Origin: Platycnemis pennipes
Taxonomy: Eukaryota; Arthropoda; Insecta; Odonata; Platycnemididae
NCBI GenBank assembly: GCA_933228895.1
Contig: OW121848.1
Coordinates: forward strand, 86,075,470-86,139,469
Direction of reading: 5' to 3'
Length of the DNA: 64,000 nt
Below the pieces are notes generated by a model, which saw only the letters and a list, made by a program, of their open reading frames with translations, was not told where the DNA came from and did no database searches. A program made the position numbers and the translations under genes. Of this stretch, positions 11,950 through 24,232 are shown piece after piece; the stretch's first letter is position 1, and every line of letters begins with the position of its first letter.

Positions 11950-13700
11950 TAATTGGTTTGGCTACTTCGGGCTTTTTGGCTGCATGCATGGGCTTAGGTG
12001 ACATAATTTGTTTTTGATGAAGATGAAGGTTGCAGTAACAAACATTTTCTCCATCGACTGCAACATCAGAGCTCCAGGTTTCTATGGTACTATAAATCGG
12101 AGTACAAACTACAAAATTAAAATATACCAGGGGCTTCGTTATGATACATTAATATTTTTGATAATTTGATTCCTTACGTTATTTCCAATCCGTCAAGTTC
12201 ATTTACAGAATTATTCTCTAAATATGATGGATACAATTACATAAGTCACTCTATAAGGAGTATATAATTTCACACAGTTGATCATTATATAATGACTAGG
12301 TTGTTTGAATGATTATAAACAAAATTTCTATAAAAGAAAATTGGTCCTCAAGAATTCGAAGACATCTCGGAATGAACTATTGTTATTTGATTCCTACAAG
12401 GCCGGTCTAGCATCAAAATGCAGTAATATGACATGAAATATTGCATAAGTAAGTAAAAAACTGTAAGATCTCGATCATTTAATGGCGGTATTAGGCTGCA
12501 GTCAAATATTTGCTTTAAGATAGTGATATTCCTCTTTCTTATATTCATGTTGATACAATTGTCCTTTAATATGCATCCCAAGATTGTTGAAACATGTTAA
12601 AGAATCATAAGTTGACACAAAAACCTTACGTTAGACTGAAAGAGGCGAGAAAAGAGATTTTCCAAATCACAATTTTCAGTTGGAGTAATTCAAACCGGAG
12701 TCATCAAAACCAGAAGAGAGTTTGGTGAGACAACGCTAGCATGCTTTTCTTTTTATGCTAGCTCAAACGTTCCCTGTGTAAACCAGTGAGGCCAATGATT
12801 TTTATGATGTATTTGATAGGAACTCCAGGTGACCACGGTGATGACGTTTTGAAATTGGTTGGGCGAACAAGCTGGACTCCGTTGTTAAGGTGCTCTATAG
12901 CGCCCTCATCTACCGCCAGTCGGCCATTCCTCCAGCTTGAACTTAGCCCTCTTCTACCCCTTCTTTCGAATCATGTTTTGAAGGATGAAGAGCATAGAAT
13001 GAACGAGTTGTCGTTTGGCAGTGGGCGGGGCCCCTGAATCCCTCAACTGCATCCGTCAGATATTGATTCTCCAGTCAACCGCACTTGCACGGGCCGGACG
13101 ACTTCAATTACCATGCCTTTTATATTTATCTCTCTCTCTTTTTTATCCCTTTCGATCCTTCTCCTCCTCATCGTCTCACTCCGATCCCTCTGCCAAACTG
13201 AACCGCATCCATCATTCATTGCGAGGCCGTTGGCGGCAGGAGCTGACTCGGGAAAGGAAGGGAAAAATGAGAAGTTGAAATAAATATGCGGCAGCACGCT
13301 TTCTAGTGGAGTATATCTATGCCCAGCGGCAATTTTTCTATTTCACAAATTTTGACCTGTTTTCTTCGTGCTATTTCCGTTACACCTGCGGAAAATTTAA
13401 CCAAGCACAATTTAGTCAAATTTAAATTTAAACAATGAGTCCACAAGTCGTGAAAATGAGGATACAAATTGCGGCCTCATTTCCGTAATGATTAAAAATT
13501 AACGTGACACGTGGAGAGCCCTGATTAATAGTTAATAGACATGTCACACTGCGGGAATCTACAGACTATGAAGTCCTCAGAGAAAATGGCTGTTAGTTCA
13601 GCGAATTTTTCTCCCATTATTTAACACTTGTTCGCTATTTCCCGCACGATATGGTTTGCCAACTATTTCATATATCCTATGACAGACACCATCTTCATTT
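11950..13700. other. Spacer, no gene seen
   Basis: Mainly AT-rich. About 12880-13270 is GC-richer, contains a short TC repeat near 13126-13140, and gives two overlapping opposite-strand frames (13015-13278 + and 13043-13297 -) with no recognisable domain. An 8-bp inverted repeat (GCTAGCAT, 12735-12742 and 12755-12762) is present. Confidence 0.5.
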
Positions 13701-13743
13701 GTCACTGGGTCTATAAGTATGCCATACTTATAGACCTAGTGAC
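13701..13743. repeat. Near-perfect palindrome, 21-bp arms, 1-nt centre
   Basis: The left arm 13701-13721 and right arm 13723-13743 are reverse complements at 20 of 21 positions, with one base (13722) between them. The single mismatch would be a G-U pair in RNA. The symmetry stops abruptly on both sides, so this is a discrete element rather than the core of a larger visible inverted repeat. Confidence 0.85.
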
Positions 13744-15184
13744 CCTGTTTTACCCTCGTTTTATCTTTCTACTTAGTAGTGTTATCACCTTCATTTATTT
13801 TCCTTAATCACTGGGATAGAACCTTTTTAACGCCTTTGACTTCATTCATTGTATACATTCACTTCATGGCTTTCAAAGATCCATTTATTTACATTGCTAT
13901 AATTTTTCTCATGAAGTGGAAGTTCAATAAATAGTTTTTTAGAGAGTAGAAACACAGCAACTTCAGTAACATTATTTTGTAGTACCAATATTTTATTCTA
14001 TAAAACCATTCTTTGTTAGGCATACAGAAAAATTGAACAGCTGGTGTTTGTCCCTACTTAACCCAGAATTTACTTCTATTATCTCTTAATACGAGCATTG
14101 GAGACCGCAACATACTCCAACAAATTTAATCCTTATCCCGTGCCAGCTTCGTCATTACCCAGCATAAAACATTACCTAGGGTCTTGTTCCCCGGCCAGTG
14201 ACTTATTGCGAGCGAGTTATTGAAAGTAGAATTGAATTCTTGGATGTACTCTCTATTCCACAGAAGTAAAAATTTGAGGTGATGAGTATAAATTACTCAA
14301 AGGTAATTGTATCCATAGAAAAAAGGGATGTAGTTGGAATTGCAACAGCAAGATCACAAAAATGAAAAATCGGAAATACCACGTTTTAAATGATACAACG
14401 AGAAAAAATCAATCAACGTAGCAATTTAACCCTTCTTCTCCAATTTCTTTTTTACCTCGAACAAATATGAATTTATAATGGTAGGTGCTTAGGCGTAAAA
14501 CTATTTTCTACAATTCTATGTTATTTCAAGTACACCCCAAATTCCGAAATTTCTGGGGAAATGTTATTATTTATCCATTTAAAATGTAGATTCAAAGGTA
14601 CCTCAGCGTCATTAGCGATTAAGGAAAAGCAGTATTGCAATGCATGAATTTCTGATGCAAAAGATGTGAGATTGCCATTACGTAGGGCCACTTATTCAAA
14701 TAGCTCAGGTAACGAAGCCTATGATCAGCCGCCATTTCACAGGGCCTAATGTTCCCATCGAGATTGGAGTTTGAAATGGTTTTCATGAAATTGTCAGCCA
14801 TCCCAAAAAGGAGTTCTTAATCGCTGTATGCGCTGCTGCTACCTTGAGACGGCTAGGACTTGATTTTGTGAAGGTCATATGGTGAATTACGGCCTTAGTT
14901 TTTGAATCGGTCAATACTGCAGGGCTGCTCGCCTTGGTTGGTTCAGTAGTGCGCAGTACAAAAGTAGTTGCTTTACTCATAGGAGAAATCATCATTATCT
15001 CTTGTCATCAGTCTGTAGTATGGAGGCTGTAGAGTTTTCAAGTGAGGGTGTCACGTTAAGAGCAGTATTGAGGCAGGCGACAGACAGAAAACCACCTCAA
15101 TTAAAAAATGCCCATTATTATAATGGACTAGGACAATAGAAATATGAATCCTGGAGACTACGGGGCCCATTCCCCATTGAATGG
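13744..15184. other. AT-rich spacer, no gene seen
   Basis: AT-rich with short unrecognised open frames on the minus strand (14619-14801, 14783-14995). No repeat or RNA gene was identified. Confidence 0.5.
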
Positions 15185-15210
15185 ACGATCGTTAGCACAT
15201 ATACCCTTGC

Positions 15211-16660
15211 ATGGAAAGAGATACAACAGTGGGAAAGAAGAAAACAAAACAGATGACAACAGGATTTAAAACAGGAACATGGGAAGTTGTAGCGATGTTA
15301 AGGGAAGGGGAGCTGCAACAGAAAATTGATAGAGGAAATTTAGATTTGATAGGATTGAGTGAAGTCAGATTGAAGAACAAGATAGTCTTCTGCATTGATC
15401 ATTTTCGCTATATATGCAGTGGAGGAGAAGAGAGTCAGCGGGGACTAGAGGTAGTAAGCGAGTGAAACGGGAAAAGAGAAAAGGGTTTGAAGTGTATATT
15501 TTTATCGAAAGTAAATGCAGTGCCGACGAACCTAGTTGTCATTCAAATGCACATGCCGACTGGGAGGAGGAAGCAGACGAAATATATGAACAACTGGAAG
15601 AAATAATATTTGTGAAGAAAATGAAGAATCTATGGGAGGTTGCAACTGGAGATCGGAACGCAGTAGTGGAGTAGTGGGTGACGGAGCGACGTAGAGGAGC
15701 ATGGGCAAGGTGTTAGGAATATGCTCGGCGAGAAAACAGTGGAGTTATGTAAAGTTGTGTTCGACCCGAATGTTGGTCTGGTCGGTGAGGGTGGAAATCA
15801 CCAACTGCTAAGCCCAACGGCGTCTGAAAGTCAAACATCACGATAGAGGGACCAGTTCTTTTTCCTATGCCGCCTGCAGTATCCCGAAAACATTCTGTTT
15901 CCTAGAAAATTAACCTACCTGGAGTTTTCTGGAACACGTCCAAAGGCATACAATGGGAATCGAACGCGGGACCTCCGGTCAGCAACCCAATGCTACCGCG
16001 GTCCTAGGAGTTCCATAGGGGGAATTATTCAGTGATCACCAGCACATGGATTCATCACCATCCCAGATGTAGGTACATTTGGGAAATGCTGGAGAACACG
16101 AGGGGATCCCAAGTAGATTTCATTCTGTTTAGACAAAGATTTGGGAACTGCGTGAAAAACTCGCATAGTTTCCCCGGTGCATATGCAGACTCGGACGATA
16201 AATTAGTGGTAATCGAGTGTGAGGTGAGATTGAAAAGGTTTAAAAGACGAAAGAGAATAAGGAAGTGGGGGAAAATCAGGAGTCGACAGATGCACGAAAG
16301 AAGATAAGGAAATAGGTGATGAAGTTAATTCTTCTTGGATCTCGGGTCGGTTCATTGCCCCGAGGACGATAAGCGAGTAAGTCATCGAAATGTCTTCGGA
16401 GATGGAGAGTCTAACCAGGATGAAGACCGTAGTAGAATTTACTCAAGACGCCAGGAAAGCACAAGAATATTCTTCAAATAGGCGATAGTTGAGGGAGGAT
16501 GGGAGAAATAAAGGCGGGAATAAGAAAAGCAGTACAGAAAACAATAGGAATATTAGACATTAGGAGGGTCAAGGAACCGTGAGTAGCTGCTGAAATAATG
16601 GAAAAAATTGAGAAGAAAAGGAAATGAAAAATCATAAACCCAGACGACTGCTCTTCCCTT
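15211..16660 (+). mobile_element. RTE-like LINE relic: endonuclease half, broken
   Basis: Conceptual translation shows the APE-type endonuclease of an RTE-like non-LTR retrotransposon in several frames. Seen in order are TGTWEVV, LIGLSEVR, the stretch ending SGGEESQRG (15211-15460), VIQMHMP, GDRNAVVE (to 15673), then RNMLGEKTVELCK. After a nested SINE the frame resumes as VITSTWIHHHP, QVDFILFRQRF and the SDD position (16032-16307). A linker-like stretch with VEGGWEK and EIMEKIEKKRK runs to about 16650. Key residues have decayed: the first-motif Asn is Glu (WEV instead of WNV) and the usual SDH histidine is Asp. No reverse transcriptase follows, so the 3' half was deleted. It is a dead fossil, clearly diverged from the 43-kb copy. 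Confidence 0.85.
15755..16015 (-). mobile_element. Family B tRNA-derived SINE nested in the LINE relic
   Basis: On the minus strand a tRNA-like head lies near 15960-16012, with a B-box-like GTTCGATTCCC (rc of 15955-15965). The body contains the family hallmark around the rc of CTTTTTCCTATG. The element ends at TGTTCGACCCG (15757 on), matching the ends of the 28.0, 31.9 and 61.6 kb copies. It splits the endonuclease reading of the host LINE between VELCK and VITSTW, so it inserted after the LINE. A target-site duplication is not clear. Confidence 0.75.
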
Positions 16661-19600
16661 AAAAAATCATTATCGCTATTTTGCATCCATATGTTGATGA
16701 TTGTAACTACAACCTTTACCTCGGGCGAGATTACACTTAAGGTCTTGATATTTATTTATTATTCTCTTTTCAGTATAGTTATAATACAGCGTTGACGAAT
16801 CTACTGGCCACTCTCCCTCAAATACCCTACGAACATGCCCATCAAATATTTATTCCACTTTTTCCTAGGTTCTTCAGCTACTCTGATGCGATATTATCAA
16901 TTCAAAAACTTTTATAATTGATACCCAGGAGGATTCATAAAATCGATATTTCTCTGTATAGCCAGCAGGTTGATATGTGAATCGTCGCCATCTCTTAACA
17001 AAGCAAAAACCAATATCGCAGATTGCGACGCGTTCACGTTTTTTTTGCTGGAAAATCGATTATCATTCCAACCAATTACAGTTTTAAAAGGACTCAGTGA
17101 AGGTGAAACGTAAAAACCACAAATGCTTATTTGCATTAAGTATTTGCCAAAAATATTTTGTTTGAATATAATTTTGCGACAGTGCAAACAAATTTCTCTC
17201 ATATACAAGCAATGATTAAACCGACTATCCCGTGATGAATCTCATTTATTGGTTTCCCTCCATTAAGTAAAAAGATGTAAATTCCACCGATGTTATTGGA
17301 TGCACGCTTTGCTAAGCACACCATGGGACGAGACAGCCGAAACTTATTTTTGGGCGTCGATGTAAATACATGTGCTTTTTATTAATCTCCGGAATATCGG
17401 TTGAGCAGGCATAGCAAAAATAGGGGAGAACGTGCACGCTTCGGAAAATTGGATTAACTTTACCCAACCCCAGCTCCCGGTGAACTTTTCGACAGCCGGT
17501 CCCTCCCACTTGGTACGCAAATTGGAACCGTTGACAACAAAAACAAAGGGAGAGAGAGGTGGCGGGGGGGGGGGGGGGGGTGTTACCGATTCCATTCATG
17601 TGGTTCCAGATCGTTTTAATACCAGGGAATCCGTTGAGTTGTGACGCGCGGTTTTAAACCGTTAATAAGTGCAATGATTTCTTTATGCCCAATTGCATTT
17701 TGTTAGGCGGTCCAAAAACTCGGCGCGCCCGCTGAAGGATCCCAAATATCACATTTGAAAAATCTACAGCCGAGTCAAGCGGAAGTAATCCGCGGCGCTC
17801 GATATTGATTTGCAAATTTTGCGGTGGGTGGAAGTGCTACAAGCTATCAGCAATAAATAATCGTTAAACAAATGAATTTATGCAGGCCCACACGCATGCA
17901 ACCAAAGCGAGGATTTTCAATCAAAGTCGGATCGTGCATTTTTCTGAATTACGGATTCACGAACACGTGCACGGTGAGATTGTTCTCACGGAGATTACTT
18001 CCTCTACCGCCAATGCTGTTGTTAGTTGGGAAGAGAACTAAGGCTCGTCAAACGTAAATATGGTCCACTGCGACTGAAGTTATGTTCGATAAAATATGCT
18101 TCGTTCGCTCACGCCGAAGTTCTCTTACCAAAGAGGAAATATAACATCACGTTTTATTCTATTTGTGAAATGTGGTGCTAGGTTTAACAAGCAAGTAGAT
18201 CGAGAAGTCTCCTTTTCGAGATGAGCAAACCTTTGATTCAAATTTTGGGAGAGAATAACGTTAAGCGCTATGGAATTACATTAGAGATTACGATTATGTA
18301 TTAACTTACCAAGGCTGAGTGCTCCATTCGCTGCTTCCTCAGGTGGAACACATTTTGAAGCTCGCCGAATCAGTCTGGCTTCCTCATATTTGCCAGGCTA
18401 AGACGACCGACGTACTGTTTCATCATGGCCGTGCACAGTGAAAATATTTAGGAGCAGGCATTCTACTCAATATTATTAGCCTCGGTTATCTGAGGAGAAA
18501 GGAACGATTAAAAAATTAGAAGGAATTAAACAAAAAACGCCGAAGTGAAGAATCGGCTGATTAAAATTCGCTGTTGCTTTACCTATTCACTCACCGTTCA
18601 TACAATTGCCCAATATTTCCAATTTTTCACATTGAAATTTATATTGCTATTGTCCTCAGAATGCGAGATAAAATAACCATGAACATGATCTGACCATGAT
18701 TCAGGGGCGTAGATCAGATCACTGTTGCTGTTATGGGCATACGTATAGATATGTACTCTAAGCCCTACACAACCGTTACTAATAGTGGTGTTTCTACTAA
18801 TGAGTAGTTTTCCAATGGGTAGTTTTACATGCACCACTTTCTACTCATTTGACAATTTTGAACTTTGCTATTCTGACGCCATCTCCCTTTTTATTTCAGC
18901 AAAGTCCCTCTTCCCTCCGTCCAATCGAAACTTCTACCCTTTTCTTCCTCTCAAGTTTTCTTGCGTTTTATTATACACGCAGACTTTTTTTATTAGTTTC
19001 CATGTTCTTTAAACCATTATCTGTCTCACTTAAAATTCCCAGGTATATCCTTATACTTAGTATTCCCTAGTATTAGTATCCATTTCACATTCCATTTAGT
19101 GTCATTGCCCTTTTGCATCGGCTGCTACGATCTCCAAGTTGCTATGAATAATTTCAGTCTTTATTTAACATTCGCTTATTTTAAATATCTCGCAGTGCCC
19201 TTATTTGACTGAAAAGAACGTATAATTTTTCCAGCTGCAGCAATAAACTATTCCAACTCACCAAGTCAACCATCTTTTAAGTGATTGGTCCAAGGTATCA
19301 ACGCCTTAACCTGCATGTACCTCTCTATTCAATGTCTTAGTACTTATTCTGTCATTGAAGTATTAGTCTTTGCTACTATTCCTCCCATATTTGCCGAACA
19401 TATTTGCCGAAACTTAACGATAGAATCCCATAAATAAAGTCGATAGAACTCGGAAAACGGCCGTTACTGATATTTCAGGAATTTTACGAGTGTAATTAAG
19501 CCGCTGTATTTATGATATCGTATAGCATGCCAAGTCGTAAAGGGAATTGGCTGAAAACGAAACGGCTTAGTCATTCAAATTGACGCATGCCGTTGAAATA

Positions 19601-20520
19601 GGAGCCGTTGTTTTTGAGGGAAAGCCAAATGATCGAAAGAGAAATTATTCATGCTAGTAGTTATCCTCACTCGGATGCGAGCTATGTAATTTAGAGTATT
19701 CGGTTGACCCGTATTGCTAATGACTGCGGTCGTAATTTTTCCATTAATTCGTTAACTAAATTTCGGAAAAGAGATCGAAATTTTAACACACTATCTGTTG
19801 TTCCTTATATCATACTCCGTGAAGGAACTCCCTTCAGTTACGGCCTTTACGCCCGTTTCCGTCAATCTGTCCCCACTCCATACTCCATCTAAGATTTCGC
19901 TTCGACCCTCAAACCTGCGAGCCTGCTTCCACCCTCTTGCACCGAAACGACGAAAACGGATTCTCACAGCGTTTGTGGGGCATTTGTCAACGTCATATGT
20001 GAAAAATCCATTGCCTGATTTTTGCCAACAAAGGTCTTCTTCCGCTTGGGAACATATGAGTCTTTGCTGGTCATTTCGCGTCATATTTCGAAGATGCATT
20101 TCTCTCTTTCTCCATAAAGTGTTCTTCCTCCCGCCTTCAGTCGCCACCCCAATCCATCCATTTAATTTTGACAGTCAGCACATTCCATAATTTAAGTGCG
20201 CGGGTAACAACTTTAGCATTACTGAAAGTAATCCGCTTTGGAATTGTTTACCTAATATTTGATTCGCTAATACACCGAAAAGCAAAAAGCACACCATGGG
20301 CAGTTAGATGGGCAGTTAAAAGGAAAAAAATCAACGTTATAAACAGGGAAAACTTTCCTCATAGTAAGAAACAGCGTTTTTGGCAAAGTCGTATCAACAT
20401 CAATATTCATTGTTGACCTTCATCTGTGAATTCACAGGTTAATCGGGTGCTTATTACTTTCCATTGCACTAGATTAGAAAAAAGGGTAATATAAATAACA
20501 TCATTATCATCTGTCAACAA
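16661..20520. other. AT-rich spacer with a G17 tract, no gene seen
   Basis: Mostly AT-rich. Short open frames (for example 16912-17208 -, 19791-20147 -, 19798-20190 +) overlap on opposite strands and match nothing I know. The frames at 17312-17644 come from the poly-G tract and its flanks. Confidence 0.5.
17564..17580 (+). repeat. Homopolymer run of 17 G
   Basis: Seventeen consecutive G follow a purine-rich lead-in. Such a run can form G-quadruplex structure and is a common place for sequencing length errors. Confidence 0.9.
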
Positions 20521-20521
20521 T

Positions 20522-20835
20522 CCTTAGCATGGTTTGCTCCCGAGGGCCCGGGTTCAATTCCCGGCAGTGGCGGATTTTTCAGTGGAAAACCGGTCCCCAT
20601 TTGAGTCCTTTGTGGAGGGCATTTCAAGTTCAGTACTCGTCCGTCGGATGGGACGTTAAGCCGTGGTCCCCTTGGAGCCTTTCGTTAAGAGTAGGCAAAT
20701 GCCGACGCCGGGTTTCTCTCCACCCTTCCTCCGTTCCCTGACAACTAACACTACTCAATTACCCACCTATGCTAAATGGCGCAAATGACCTCAGCTGTCG
20801 GTCGCCTCCCCTAAATAACCAACCTACCTACCTTT
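20522..20835 (+). mobile_element. Family A tRNA-derived SINE
   Basis: A B-box-like GGTTCAATTCC at 20551-20561 sits in an incomplete tRNA-like head; the A box is missing or decayed. A body follows that shares about 135 bp with the inverted copy at 24096-24232, including GATGGGACGTTAAGCCGTGG. The 3' end is CTAAATAACC followed by an ACCT-type repeat near 20810-20832, typical of a SINE tail. The element would be mobilised by a partner LINE, which is not identified. Confidence 0.8.
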
Positions 20836-22400
20836 GACTGGTTTGGCGCAGCTCTCCTCTTGATTCTTGTATCAGTTAATCTCTTCTTATATCTGTGATT
20901 CTCTTTCAAATGCCTCACCACTCATGCGTCGCTTTCGTTTGCCTTTCTTTTCATTTAAGTTCCTTGTCCTTCGACGAATGTCTTCATTAGGCCATCATGT
21001 TTCTAGATATGGAGGATAAGTTGTCCAGTCTTCTTTTCATAGTTTCCATAATACTTATCTTTTCTCCCACTCTTCATAGTTCTTTTCCGTTTGTCACTTG
21101 ATAACTTTGTAGCACACATTCTACCTACATCATTCTTCTTTAGCACCACAATAGGAATGCTTCCAGCCTTCACTTTTTTCTGCTATTATCGTCCATGCCT
21201 CTTATACCATAAATAATCGTGCTCTAGATGTATGATCCAATGAATTACTTCCTTACTTCTACCCTTGTATTTACAGATTTAAGCAGATTCTTATTTCAGT
21301 AGAATGCCTTCTTCGCCTGGACTATCCTGCTATTTCCTTCTGGCTTCGCCTATCGCATATTTCTCGGCTACCTAGCTTCCCAGAACGATAAAAAAATCAT
21401 CTAAACATCGCAATTTCAGAGAGAAACTGATTAGAAACCACAATTTACGGGACGATACTATTTGACTGATATGGACTTAAACGATAAAAGAACGGTCAAT
21501 TAAATGCGTTAGTGTTTGGGGATTTATCTTGGTACCTAATAGCAATGGAATTAACGTATCAACTTCCAAGTGCTTTTGGGTGTAGTGATTCGGCTACATA
21601 ATACCAAAATATCTTCTTTTAACATTAATTTAGACGCATTTTATATTCGGTCCAGAAGGGGAAGGCAAATAAAAAGAGATCGGCATTATTCCTTATCACT
21701 CTCTATGCTGTCACCAACATAATCAGGCGTGAGATTATGATAATTTTGCTAAAATATTGAATTAGATTTTTGAATGGTTCCGTATAGCTTTTTTTCCAGT
21801 ACGTATTTTTTCTGACGGTAGTATCCATACGTTTGGGGAAGTGTAATATCGGTGATCTAGTGAGGGATATTTTGAGCGTTGTTGGTGTTTTTCTAGGAGC
21901 AAAGAAAGCACATCCAAGCCGTTAGTTATACGTGGATTGCAAAGTATGATTTCAAATTAAGTGATGGCGAATAGTATCAGTAAAAGTTAGCGGTAAGTGG
22001 TGTAAACAGGTAGAGTACTCCTCAATAACGATGAACTCCTCACCTTCTTGAAGGTAGTACAACCGCATGTAAGAAATGTTATTTTAGAATTTATGTCCAG
22101 TTGTATGTTAATTTGATGCAGCAGGCTGATTTTCATATGAAGTAGAAGTGCTCCCTACGCAAATTAAGATTTAAAAGAGAAATCGGTTGCAATATGATTT
22201 TTTGCTCGTCAGTAATGCATGCCTAGCGAAGAGCCAGCCCATGCCACGCACCCTTGTCTGGGCTCGCAGGATACAATTTAGATGCTAGAGTCCAAAATTT
22301 CCTTTAAACAGCCAGGAATGACAAAGAAATGCCTTTAAGGAATTTATGTGAAAAAATGACAACTAACAGAATACTTAAACTGACAACTGTCTGGGAAGAA
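20836..22400. other. AT-rich spacer, no gene seen
   Basis: No open frame of note on either strand and no recognisable repeat or RNA. Confidence 0.55.
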
Positions 22401-22464
22401 ATGCTGCAAGTTAGAATTAAAGATGCTGCAAGTTAGAATTAAAGATGCTGCAAGTTAGAATTAA
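22401..22464. repeat. Tandem repeat, 22-bp unit, about 3 copies
   Basis: Copies start at 22401, 22423 and 22445. The unit is ATGCTGCAAGTTAGAATTAA plus AG. The first two copies are identical and the third is identical over 20 bases. It lies just upstream of a GC-rich island. Confidence 0.95.
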
Positions 22465-22479
22465 TTAGTGGAGTGAGAT

Positions 22480-22950
22480 AACCGGAAAAGCTTAAGGTGT
22501 TCCCGAAGACGGGAAGGACGTAAGGAAGGGAGCAATTTGGGGGAAAATTGCATGTCGGTGCAAGAGAGAGAGGAGGGATGTTAGGGAAACGGAGAACAGA
22601 TGGGGCTAGAATTATTGGCGCAGAGTTAGGATTAGGGAAACCTACGCAACGAGAGATAATGATGACGGGAGCGGGGTCGAAGATATGGAGCGAGGAGAAA
22701 CTTAGCCGTATACGGATTGGGGATCGGAAAAGAGGGAGAGGGAGAGAGACCGCGTGGAAGTTCGTCCTTTGGTTTGAGGAAGATGCCCTAACGTATTCTT
22801 TTCGACTGAACGATCTCACCCATCTCTCGCTCTCCCATTTCTTGGGAGGAGCAAGTGGAAGGAGATATTCTCTTCCCCACTTCTTTTCAAAACTTCACGA
22901 GAAGATTCCCTACTTTTCATCCCCGAAGAGATCAGAATTGAGAGGAGAGT
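22480..22950. other. Purine-biased GC-rich island
   Basis: GA-rich on the + strand up to about 22780, then mixed. Opposite-strand frames (22548-22952 + with 134 codons, 22439-22819 - with 126 codons) overlap over 270 bp, and neither has a recognisable domain. Confidence 0.5.
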
Positions 22951-24095
22951 AAGGAAGAAAAAGAGTAGCAAAAGATTAAGCTAGTAGTAAAGATTATGGC
23001 AAAGTTATCCTCCAGCAAACAAGAAAAGGAACCGATTCCTCAAAATATGGGGGATAATTTTCGGACAGCTTGGGAGTGAATCATGTGGCAAAACCATCCA
23101 AATCACGCTCGAGTACGCGAGTGAGCCAGATAATGGCAATACGTAAAAAAGCGAAAAACCCTATAATTTCTGTTATTGTATTATTTCGGATGCGATCTAT
23201 TTGTGCTTCCAAGTCATGCCTGAAATAGTTAATTTTTTCTAAGATAACCGAATATTAAAATTTTTGTGTAAACGTCCAATTTGTAATAACATGGATGATT
23301 GATTCAAAGATAGTAACATATTTTTCCGCTGTGCACGTGACCTTATATTTCTTATATTAGAATACTACGTAACTCTCATACGAATTCATGCCAAATGTGA
23401 CAACGCTGAGGAAAGAGAACAGACAGTGGACAGAAATAATATTAATTTTAATTTACTGTTTTAGATTTTTCAAATACATTGCATAATACTTCCTGGTTGT
23501 TGTATATTTGGAATCAAAAGGTCTACCATTATGGTAACATTTAATCGCTGTGGATAAGATTGCCATGGGGGCCATCTACAGACCTTTCTTCTATTTCAAT
23601 GGCTCATGATGATCGACTTTGCTGAGGAGGAGAGATGAAAAGGAAATAAAACGTATCCTTTGAAATTTAATGTGAACGTGACGTTCACATTATCATATAA
23701 CAAAACCTTTAATGAAAGAAAAGAATGGCTATCACATTAACTTAATTGAGTGTAATGCACTCTACATACATTGCCCTTCTTTAAATGAATTAAAACTTCG
23801 ACCAAAGATGAGACAAGGCATGTCCATGTAAATGTATCATTATTAATTTACGTATCAATGACAATTCATATTAAAATAATATTGGGTCTTTCTGTCTGAA
23901 AGACCGCATATAAAATTATCCTAGGAATAGAAAATTCCAAATTCATGCTTTCCAGTCCACTAGAATATTATTTCAATAGTCCACTACAATATTATTTCTT
24001 TAGTTTTAACCCGCAGTTTATATCAGTCAACCAAAGGCATTACAATAATTATTCCTTAATTTTGATATGGCCATTTTGATGAAATATCAAATATC
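22951..24095. other. AT-rich spacer with small inverted repeats
   Basis: No gene seen. Contains an 11-bp perfect inverted repeat around one base (23669-23679 and 23681-23691) and an 8-bp stem GGTCTTTC with its complement (23885-23905). Confidence 0.5.
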
Positions 24096-24232
24096 CTCTT
24101 AATGAAGGTGCAAAGGGGACCACGGCTTAACGTCCCATCCGACGGACGGAGTACTGAACTTGAAATGCCCTCCACTAGGCACTCAAGTGGGGACCGGTTT
24201 TCCACTGAAAAATCCGCGACTGCCAGGAATCG
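24096..24232 (-). mobile_element. Family A SINE fragment, minus strand
   Basis: The reverse complement aligns almost base for base with 20556-20695 of the + strand copy, from the B-box-flanking sequence through the GATGGGACGTTAAGCCGTGG block to TTAAGAG. Differences are scattered substitutions and one or two single-base indels. The 3' portion of the element is absent. Confidence 0.85.

Noticed and set aside
23885..23905. Histone-type 3' stem-loop
   Set aside because: The stem GGTCTTTC with its complement does not match the histone stem-loop consensus, and no histone frame is nearby.
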